IMG/VR virus record: IMGVR_UViG_3300025674_000268
Location: 1 to 28,988 of that record
Source of the DNA: a virus
DNA: 28,988 nt
Reading direction: 5' to 3' (one strand)
The position numbers and the translations under genes are program-made. Positions within the stretch are counted from its first letter, which is position 1. The number at the start of each line of letters is the position of its first letter. This document shows, piece by piece, positions 4,747 through 10,126 of this stretch. A model generated the notes under the pieces. That model was not told the DNA's origin, did not search any database, and saw only the letters and a program-made list of their open reading frames with translations.

Positions 4747-4909
4747 GCCAAAAATCACGATAAACTAAAAGGTTTGCTTGGTGACGACCATTACGTGTAT
4801 ACTTGTCTGGTCGATCAATAAAACAGATTGTGATATAGTCATCACAAATGAAGTTCACCCACCCTTCGGTGTGGTGATACTGGACCATCATACCATGCTC
4901 AAACTTCAT
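4640..4909 (-). CDS. Unknown 89-residue protein with overprinted C-terminus
   Basis: ATG 4909, in a TGATG junction with the upstream gene. Residues 1-56 (MKFEHGMMVQYHHTEGWVNF, then ICDDYITICF and LLVYRDFWHEV) look like a small beta-barrel family that I associate with T4-like cyanophages. From about residue 57 on, the frame (Cys/Ser/Glu/Thr-rich, ending YVGAAC) lies antiphase over the 52-residue gene and looks like read-through after an ancestral stop was lost. A frameshift is the other explanation. Function unknown. Confidence 0.65.
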   Translation of the reverse strand: MKFEHGMMVQYHHTEGWVNFICDDYITICFIDRPDKYTRNGRHQANLLVYRDFWHEVRSCVDEKQEEGTSETTSYFLQSRGCDYVGAAC

Positions 4910-5106
4910 CAGTCAACTTGTTCAAATGGTTGTCGATCTTTGTTTTCTGGTTTGGGGAAACGGAACATTTCTCTCAGTTCATCCAAATCGTCAATTTGTT
5001 TTTGCAAACGATCAATTTGATGCTGCAGAATTTGAAAGTTCGTGTCGTTGTTGTTCTGCATCATCAGAACATTTTGCATTGCTTTCTTGAATTCTTCTTC
5101 GTTCAT
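4909..5106 (-). CDS. Small coiled-coil protein, 65 residues
   Basis: MNEEEFKKAMQNVLMMQNNN is followed by FQILQHQIDRLQKQIDDLDE, a clear heptad-like coiled coil (Ile/Leu at regular spacing, about residues 24-46), and a charged Pro-containing tail ending PFEQVD. It should form a helical dimer or trimer or a partner-binding hairpin. The ATG at 5106 lies inside the 3' part of the upstream 81-residue gene (95-bp overlap). Function unknown. Confidence 0.7.
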   Translation of the reverse strand: MNEEEFKKAMQNVLMMQNNNDTNFQILQHQIDRLQKQIDDLDELREMFRFPKPENKDRQPFEQVD

Positions 5107-5257
5107 GATAAGTCAGGTTCGTGAGTTGACGTTGTAGTTCTATCTCAACTGATATCAGTTTACCATACAAAAATTCTTTGTATTGGTTGTCCTGCACCAG
5201 ATTGGTGATGTTATTTATTTGCTGCAATGCCAATAGCAAACGCTCTTTCTCATTCAT
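5012..5257 (-). CDS. Unknown 81-residue helical protein
   Basis: MNEKERLLLALQQINNITNL opens a helical protein continuing KEFLYGKLISVEIELQRQL (about 27-45). Up to LTNLTYHERRR it looks like a complete small two-helix protein. The last 28 residues (Ser/Asn/Gln-rich, ending SNSAASN) are read over the coiled-coil gene in another frame, the same architecture as the 89-residue gene downstream. It begins in a TAATG junction. No named family is recognised. Confidence 0.65.
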   Translation of the reverse strand: MNEKERLLLALQQINNITNLVQDNQYKEFLYGKLISVEIELQRQLTNLTYHERRRIQESNAKCSDDAEQQRHELSNSAASN

Positions 5258-5559
5258 TAGAAACGCTCAGGTAGTTTATCATACTGCCATTTCTCAGCAA
5301 GTTCATCTGCGAAATCGACAGGACGGTTACCCATCATAAGCGATTTTACATCAGTTGCTTTGTTCAGTTGCTTTTTGTGATAATTGATCACATCATCGAT
5401 GCAAGATAGCATCTCCTCATATACTCGTCGTGCATCGACTTTCTCATCTTGGAGGTAATCATCGATGCAATCTTGCATACGATCTTTGCGCTGTGTTTCA
5501 TACTCTTTCTGCCAATAGTCATTGGGAACTTGAATGTCAGGGCGTCCTTCAATAGTCAT
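5257..5559 (-). CDS. Conserved-type cyanophage protein, 100 residues
   Basis: It begins MTIEGRPDIQVPNDYWQKEY and continues as two long helices with DCIDDYLQDE (about 30-39), YEEMLSCIDDVINYHKKQL (47-65) and MMGNRPVD (75-82). I recall similar 'TIEGRPDI...DYLQDE...GNRP' proteins from T4-like cyanophages, all of unknown function. It is coupled to both neighbours through TAATG junctions. The all-helical acidic character suggests a protein-binding role, but nothing shows a partner. Confidence 0.75.
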   Translation of the reverse strand: MTIEGRPDIQVPNDYWQKEYETQRKDRMQDCIDDYLQDEKVDARRVYEEMLSCIDDVINYHKKQLNKATDVKSLMMGNRPVDFADELAEKWQYDKLPERF

Positions 5560-5750
5560 TAGTTAAATTCCTCATTACGGCGACGATCAAGATAGGCAAT
5601 AATTTCACCACGCCACTCTAGCAGTTCGTGATAACAGCACTGCTCATGAGCATCTTGGCGCAGTTCATGGTCTGGTTTCAATACACTCTCGTAAAAGATG
5701 TAGAATGCATCTTTACGTTTTTGGTGTTTGGTGCTATCGTTCCAGTCCAT
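5559..5750 (-). CDS. Unknown 63-residue helical protein
   Basis: MDWNDSTKHQKRKDAFYIFY leads into a helix with a Cys/His patch (HEQCCYHELLEW, 34-45) and a basic end (YLDRRRNEEF). The ATG at 5750 lacks a clear Shine-Dalgarno. The 67 bases upstream are AT-rich and hold a possible promoter or hairpin (see 5772-5812). It couples to the 100-residue gene by a TAATG junction, and the two plausibly work together. No family is recognised. Confidence 0.65.
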   Translation of the reverse strand: MDWNDSTKHQKRKDAFYIFYESVLKPDHELRQDAHEQCCYHELLEWRGEIIAYLDRRRNEEFN

Positions 5751-5771
5751 GTAAGTTTAGCGTACTAATAG

Positions 5772-5777
5772 TATTTT
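5772..5777 (-). promoter_or_regulatory. Weak promoter-like AT-rich motif
   Basis: The minus strand reads CTAAAATACTATTAG just upstream of the gene starting at 5750. TAAAAT (5777-5772) resembles a -10, and CTAAAATA is one base longer than the CTAAATA motif proposed for cyanophage late promoters. No -35 match lies at the right distance. Confidence 0.25.
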
Positions 5778-5786
5778 AGATTGTTT

Positions 5787-5812
5787 TGTGTGGATTTCTG
5801 TATAATCACACA
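5787..5812. other. Imperfect intergenic hairpin
   Basis: TGTGTG (5787-5792) pairs with CACACA (5807-5812), extended by ATT/AAT around one bulged G, with a loop of seven bases. It lies between the stop of the 48-residue membrane gene and the 63-residue gene. No T-run follows on the minus strand, so it may be an mRNA-stability or partial attenuation structure. Confidence 0.3.
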
Positions 5813-5817
5813 CTATC

Positions 5818-5964
5818 TTAATATTGTTCCCCATCTCGTGCTTTGGCAGGAGCGTGGGCAAGGTCAACAAATGCCATCGCCAGTTCAGAGAATGCATTGG
5901 GTATCACCACAATACAGAGACCAGAAACAGCGACGCCAAAACAAATTTTCCAGAAGTAGCCCAT
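5818..5964 (-). CDS. Small membrane protein, 48 residues
   Basis: ATG 5964 to TAA 5820-5818. MGYFWKICFGVAVSGLCIVV then IPNAFSELAMAFVDLAHA give a hydrophobic span at about residues 7-22 after one Lys, and a second weaker hydrophobic stretch (28-37), then a charged end KARDGEQY. An N-terminal anchor or signal peptide with a short periplasmic or thylakoid-lumen tail is likely. It is too short for the usual gene finders. It lies 21 bases after the upstream stop. Function unknown; regulatory or superinfection roles are only guesses. Confidence 0.6.
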   Translation of the reverse strand: MGYFWKICFGVAVSGLCIVVIPNAFSELAMAFVDLAHAPAKARDGEQY

Positions 5965-5985
5965 GGGACTAAGCGGTTTACTCAG

Positions 5986-6261
5986 TTAGGATACCTCAGA
6001 TTGACCCATTCCGTCGTTCTGGGGGACAGTATCGTCATCGTCCACTCGGTCAACGGATGCGATGTCGCAGACAGGAACCTCATGCTCGCCGCCAATACGA
6101 TACCAATGCATCATATAACCATGATACTCTGGATGTGCTTGGTATTCAGCAGTGTATTCAAATTCACCCAGGTATTTGATCTCTGTCTCTGGGATATTGT
6201 GATCACGGAGCATCGCTTGCAGTTGCAGATGCGTCAATTCATATTGTGTGGGAACTTTCAT
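5986..6261 (-). CDS. Unknown acidic 91-residue protein
   Basis: MKVPTQYELTHLQLQAMLRD begins a helix, followed by IKYLGEFEYTAEYQAHPEYH and GYMMHWYRIGGEHEVPVCDI (beta strands), and an acidic disordered tail (DRVDDDDTVPQND). The fold could be a small alpha+beta unit with a Tyr/His-rich surface. It begins four bases after the stop of the first oxygenase gene, and so forms part of the same transcript. No family is recognised. Confidence 0.65.
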   Translation of the reverse strand: MKVPTQYELTHLQLQAMLRDHNIPETEIKYLGEFEYTAEYQAHPEYHGYMMHWYRIGGEHEVPVCDIASVDRVDDDDTVPQNDGMGQSEVS

Positions 6262-6265
6262 GGAG

Positions 6266-6793
6266 TCAGTAGATATTAAAGGAAATTATGATACGTTCTG
6301 TATCAGATTGTACTGGTTTGCACTGGTGCATCAGAACAGATGGGAAGAATATAATATCTCCCTCAGATACCTCAGGCACATACTCTAACACATTACCTTC
6401 AATAAAGTCAACATATGGCGAGTAAAATGATGTCGCTTGATGATTATCTTCAAATTGTGCATAGAATATTGCACTGAATCCTAGAGCACCATGATTGTGT
6501 AACTCATGATACTGCTTAGCAGCATATTTCTGTGCCCACATCAATTTAATATTGATATTTGAAGGATATATTTCATTGAACTCTTCTAATGCTGGTCGCA
6601 AAATATCAACAACTTCATTACCATATGGTGCGAACTTGTTCTCGTTTAATAGTTCATTATTGATATGATAGTCAGTATAGTGACCATCATGTTCTTCTAG
6701 TTTAAGTAATGATAGTATTCTATCCTTATGTTCACTCCAGTTCTCTACCTTTGTTTTAAAGATAGGAATGACAAATGCATTATGCTGATCCAT
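6266..6793 (-). CDS. 2OG-Fe(II) oxygenase-like protein (HNH ligand variant)
   Basis: The 175-residue protein has YHELHNHGALGFSAIFYAQF (95-114), then EGDIIFFPSVLMHQ (144-157) and TERIIISFNI (165-174). This is the layout of 2-oxoglutarate/Fe(II) dioxygenases resembling TIGR02466: a His cluster (His99, His101) on the first strand, a distal His156 and an Arg167 for the 2OG carboxylate, eleven residues later. The usual HxD is replaced by HNH, so the acidic ligand is not obvious. The enzyme would hydroxylate an unknown substrate using 2OG and oxygen. The start shares a TAATG junction with the next upstream gene. One of four such proteins in 3.9 kb. Confidence 0.75.
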   Translation of the reverse strand: MDQHNAFVIPIFKTKVENWSEHKDRILSLLKLEEHDGHYTDYHINNELLNENKFAPYGNEVVDILRPALEEFNEIYPSNINIKLMWAQKYAAKQYHELHNHGALGFSAIFYAQFEDNHQATSFYSPYVDFIEGNVLEYVPEVSEGDIIFFPSVLMHQCKPVQSDTERIIISFNIY

Positions 6794-7185
6794 TATTCAG
6801 GTCTATTGTTACCAGGACGTAGTGCTTTGTTATCGTATTCTACAACACCATCTGGTCTAATGACATAGCATTGATACCAGTATGGTTCACCAGCATCACC
6901 AGATGGCAATTCATCTCTACGAGGGAAATAATCAGCGACAAAATCAAATGCAATATCTGGATTTCTAAACTGAATATAACCATAGAACTTGCTTTCTAGT
7001 TCTACAACCAGTTCTGCTGGCATGTCTTCATCAAACTTATAGTAATCTAATACTGTTGATTTGGTTGCTTCATCTGCTGCTTCAAGTCTTGGGTTCTCAA
7101 AGTATACAACTGCTCCTGATTGTGTAGCAGCATACTCTTCAATATCGTCCCAATTTGCAGCAGAATCAAGAGTTTGGATGTTCAT
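6793..7185 (-). CDS. Unknown 130-residue protein between oxygenases
   Basis: MNIQTLDSAANWDDIEEYAA is followed by GAVVYFENPRLE (24-35), an acidic helix and YGYIQFRNPDIAFDFVADYF (68-87), and the end PYWYQCYVIRPDGVVEYDN. The mixture of strands and helices indicates a folded domain rich in Tyr and Asp. No iron or 2OG motif is visible. It overlaps the upstream oxygenase gene by 20 bp and meets the downstream one in a TAATG junction, so it is translated together with them and may be a partner protein. I do not recognise it. Confidence 0.7.
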   Translation of the reverse strand: MNIQTLDSAANWDDIEEYAATQSGAVVYFENPRLEAADEATKSTVLDYYKFDEDMPAELVVELESKFYGYIQFRNPDIAFDFVADYFPRRDELPSGDAGEPYWYQCYVIRPDGVVEYDNKALRPGNNRPE

Positions 7186-7696
7186 CTTGTGTCTCCACTT
7201 TCTTTAATTTATACGCAGCAGTTACTCTAAGACCATAAAACTCGCGTCCAGTCTCTTCTGCCCAGTGTAAAATATCTGATGGGAACAATACAGCAGACCC
7301 AGGTTTAGGGAAAACTGAATCAAATCTACCATCTTCCTGAACAAACATAGTCTTGCCACCCCATGTAATATCCCATGTAGGATTGCAGAACAGCACAAAT
7401 GTGTAGTCAGCATCATCCTTGTGTGCTCCACCATTCAAACCATATGTGTGCCCATTCAAATAATAATCTAAGATCTCAAATTCAAATGGAATCAAGATCT
7501 TCATCTTCTCTGGAATAATACTATCAAACATAGGAATTCCTTTGACATCCATCTTCCAGAATCTTTTAAATGGTGTGTTAGTATCACTAGCAGCACCAAA
7601 CATCCAGCGAGGGCGACTAGCAATCCTATCAATCTCTTTCATCTCATTGATAGTGAGAATAGTATCATATGATTTAATATCAGTTAGTAATGCCAT
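7166..7696 (-). CDS. 2OG-Fe(II) oxygenase-like protein
   Basis: In the 176 residues, LNGGAHKDDADYTFVLFCN (87-105) gives the His92-x-Asp94 iron pair, GGKTMFVQEDG (113-123) the middle turn, and PGSAVLFPSDILHWAEETG (132-150) the distal His144. Arg151 or Arg157 (FYGLRVTAAY) would hold 2-oxoglutarate. The double-stranded beta-helix of the prolyl-hydroxylase type is clear. The substrate is not; related phage enzymes have no proven substrate. The gene ends 20 bp inside the next one and begins one base after the stop of the following oxygenase, so dosage of the two is probably linked. Confidence 0.8.
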   Translation of the reverse strand: MALLTDIKSYDTILTINEMKEIDRIASRPRWMFGAASDTNTPFKRFWKMDVKGIPMFDSIIPEKMKILIPFEFEILDYYLNGHTYGLNGGAHKDDADYTFVLFCNPTWDITWGGKTMFVQEDGRFDSVFPKPGSAVLFPSDILHWAEETGREFYGLRVTAAYKLKKVETQDEHPNS

Positions 7697-7697
7697 G

Positions 7698-8345
7698 TCA
7701 GTTCCTCAAAATACTGCTGCGTTTGATAATTCCCATACGAATAAGATCAAGATTAATTAGATCTTCCCTATCCATTGTACCCTCAAGTTTATAATAAAAC
7801 TTGTTTAGTTCTGCCACATAATATCTCATTGTTGGATCAACGACAGAACTTTCCATCCAAAATGTCAAGCACTTACGAACACCACTGGTGACAGGATTGA
7901 CACCATGAATAAACTCTGTTGGATACAACAGTAACTTTCCTGGTTCTAGTTTCTTCTCAATTCTCTCAGTTCCAATCTGAATATAATGCTCACCACCTTC
8001 ATAGTCATCATTCAGATTAACAACACAGGTATAATCTGTTCTAGTTCCCCACATGTCAAAGAAATCACTATGATCTGCATAGTGATTGCCAACTTCATAC
8101 TTCAGCATCAGAGATGGAGAGCATTTGTTGAGGATATGAATCTTTGAGATCTCAGATTCTCTCATCAACTTATAAACGGAAACATTTACCATCTTTCCTA
8201 TTTCAATATCACTCTGCTCTGAGTTATGCTTATACTTCTTATCTTTTGGACCAGACTTAGATCCATCTTCATATTTACCAGCATCAAACAAACTGAGCAT
8301 TTGCCTCAATTTGTTTTTATCTAGAAAATCATATTCATAAATCAT
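7698..8345 (-). CDS. 2OG-Fe(II) oxygenase, PiuC/prolyl-4-hydroxylase type
   Basis: This is the best-preserved of the four. LKYEVGNHYADHSDFFDMWG (81-100) holds His92-x-Asp94, LNDDYEGGEHYIQIG (111-125) the GGEH turn, LEPGKLLLYPTEFIHGVNPV (133-152) the distal His147, and VRKCLTFWMES (156-166) the 2OG-binding Arg157, ten residues after it. The last 45 residues form a helical tail. The family hydroxylates peptidyl proline or other side chains, or works in iron metabolism (PiuC). It overlaps the upstream Sm-like gene by 11 bp. Confidence 0.85.
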   Translation of the reverse strand: MIYEYDFLDKNKLRQMLSLFDAGKYEDGSKSGPKDKKYKHNSEQSDIEIGKMVNVSVYKLMRESEISKIHILNKCSPSLMLKYEVGNHYADHSDFFDMWGTRTDYTCVVNLNDDYEGGEHYIQIGTERIEKKLEPGKLLLYPTEFIHGVNPVTSGVRKCLTFWMESSVVDPTMRYYVAELNKFYYKLEGTMDREDLINLDLIRMGIIKRSSILRN

Positions 8346-8670
8346 TTACTCTCTCGCTCAAAGTTTGAATGTACTTGTTTACAGAATCTTTGTATGAGTT
8401 TAGCACATTTGGAAGAGGACTGCACATATTCATAACATAATTATACCCAAGCAAGAACTGGGTATCACCAGAGTATTTTTTCCATGGCATGAAGAATACT
8501 TTCTCTACATCTCCTTCTCTGCCCTGCTCTTTCATGACAAATGGATACACGAGATTGTAACAGACTTCAACGTCTTGTCCATCAACTCTTTCAATATGTT
8601 TTTTTACATTAGCAATCAATTCCTCACCCGTTGTAAGGGTAAGGATAAGAATATTAAGTTCAGTTGACAT
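8335..8670 (-). CDS. Small beta-rich protein, possible Sm-like fold
   Basis: MSTELNILILTLTTGEELIA (1-20) followed by NVKKHIERV, YNLVYPFVMKEQG (38-50) and KVFFMPWKKYSGDTQFLLGY (57-76) recalls the short 'LxTGEELIA...YPxxM...PW' proteins of T4-like cyanophages, which I associate with an Sm/LSm-like barrel. The C-terminal 35 residues are an amphipathic helix. If that is right it would bind RNA or form rings, but the call rests on pattern memory only. The gene ends with an 11-bp overlap into the oxygenase gene. Confidence 0.6.
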   Translation of the reverse strand: MSTELNILILTLTTGEELIANVKKHIERVDGQDVEVCYNLVYPFVMKEQGREGDVEKVFFMPWKKYSGDTQFLLGYNYVMNMCSPLPNVLNSYKDSVNKYIQTLSERVNDL

Positions 8671-8672
8671 AA

Positions 8673-9500
8673 TTAAACGTTATTTGCTTGAATTCTCTGT
8701 AGGATTAGGTCTAGTTCTTCTTCGCTAGATGCAGTAGATGCAACAATGTCAGCAGGTGGGAAGATAGCATCAGGATTCTTGATGTTATAGTAGTTTGCAA
8801 TCTGAGCAACAATTCTCTTTGCATACTCACCATAAGTTGATGATGTGAATACACCAAACTGATCTGCTGTCGCTAGATACTCATTCTCAGACTTTCCTTC
8901 CATTCTTTGATATGTACCAGCAAAGAAAATAGGATTGATTGGGAATCTTACATCATCAGCATCTTGACCAGCATAGTCAGTAGGAATGTCCCTTAGTTTC
9001 TGTCTGTATGCCGACCATTGTGCCTTTTTCGCATCATCTAACTGTGCATCAGGCATTTGTGTCCAATCACAATCATCAAGCAAGAAGTTACGAATCATTC
9101 TGATTCCTTCCCATGATACTTTATTCCAACGACCATACTCGTTGTAAATCTTCTCTTGGATTACTTCTTGCTCAGTGTCCTGATACTCAAGATATTTCTC
9201 TTTGAGCAACTCAGCAACCTCAGCAACTTGTGCAGACGTTGGTTCTCTCCAGTCATAAGTCTTCCACTTTCTTTCACCAGTGGCACGATCGAGAATATAT
9301 TTCTTCTTCTCAATACCATAGGATCCATCAGAGAAATAATTCAGATAGATCAAACGATCTCTATCTGATGACCAGAATGGGAACAATATATTCTGAATGT
9401 TTTCGTTCCAATAGTCTTCTCCAATCACCTGAACTTTACCATCAACGATGATAAGTCGTTCTAGTGCATTTACTTGGATTACTACACGAGTGTCTGCCAT
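8673..9500 (-). CDS. Protein with tail-fibre assembly chaperone domain
   Basis: Of the 275 residues, about 132-188 match the phage tail assembly chaperone pattern (PF16778-like): IRNFLLDDCDWTQMPD, then LDDAKKAQWSAYRQKLRDIP. This domain usually helps fold or attach tail fibres, which fits the fibre genes just upstream in transcription. The N-terminal 85 residues are beta strands (VVIQVNALERLIIVDGK; a DRATGERKWKTYDW turn), which may be a substrate-like or fibre-derived unit. The C-terminal part is helical with DLILQRIQANNV at the end. It starts five bases after the stop of the fourth oxygenase. Confidence 0.8.
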   Translation of the reverse strand: MADTRVVIQVNALERLIIVDGKVQVIGEDYWNENIQNILFPFWSSDRDRLIYLNYFSDGSYGIEKKKYILDRATGERKWKTYDWREPTSAQVAEVAELLKEKYLEYQDTEQEVIQEKIYNEYGRWNKVSWEGIRMIRNFLLDDCDWTQMPDAQLDDAKKAQWSAYRQKLRDIPTDYAGQDADDVRFPINPIFFAGTYQRMEGKSENEYLATADQFGVFTSSTYGEYAKRIVAQIANYYNIKNPDAIFPPADIVASTASSEEELDLILQRIQANNV

Positions 9501-9505
9501 TATTC

Positions 9506-10126
9506 TTAGGGGAGTTTTAGGAACCAGCCTGTCGTAATATATTTATCATGCGTGAAAACAGTGTTGCCACGATGTACATGTGTCATACCAGCAGGCCAAA
9601 TTAACAACGTGCCAGTCTGTGGTCTATATCTCTTCTTCTGATACAAAAACTCAGTCTCTGCCTCACCTTCTGGCATGTCATTCAAGTAAACCATCCATGC
9701 TAATTCTCTATTTGCTGCTCTGAAACTAGAGTTTTCATAGTGCCAAACATGATACCCACCGCCAGGAGGAGTTTTTTGTATTTTAATGCCAATCGTTTGC
9801 AAATTAACCTTTGCTACCTGATCATATTCAAGTCTATAGTTTTCAAATGCTGTATTGACATACTGGTACATATGTGATGCTAATCTTTGATCAACATCAT
9901 CTAGCATCATGCCAATGTCCTGTCTACCCAGTTTCTTTTGAGGAAACTGATCTTCACCCATCTGAGCAAAGTTAGAATTTGCAGACAAATACTTCTCAAA
10001 CTGGTCTATAACTGCTGTGCATAACTCATGATGTACAAAACGTGGGTAGATCCCAATAAAATCTTCAAATTTGCCATCAATTTGTTCGGGATCACAAATA
10101 AACCCACACTCTTTACCAAGCAACAT
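9506..10126 (-). CDS. 2OG-Fe(II) oxygenase-like protein (HxE variant)
   Basis: The 206-residue protein has IQKTPPGGGYHVWHYENSSF (116-135), with His129-x-Glu131 as the probable iron pair instead of the usual HxD, then LAWMVYLNDMPEGEAETEF (142-160), TGTLLIWPAGMTHVHRGN (171-188) with the distal His185, and DKYITTGWFL (194-203), where Lys195, ten residues on, would hold 2-oxoglutarate. This is the fold of phage dioxygenases that stand by tail fibres. It starts in a TGATG junction with the stop of the 1,405-residue fibre gene, the closest coupling of any oxygenase here to a fibre. Confidence 0.8.
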   Translation of the reverse strand: MLLGKECGFICDPEQIDGKFEDFIGIYPRFVHHELCTAVIDQFEKYLSANSNFAQMGEDQFPQKKLGRQDIGMMLDDVDQRLASHMYQYVNTAFENYRLEYDQVAKVNLQTIGIKIQKTPPGGGYHVWHYENSSFRAANRELAWMVYLNDMPEGEAETEFLYQKKRYRPQTGTLLIWPAGMTHVHRGNTVFTHDKYITTGWFLKLP

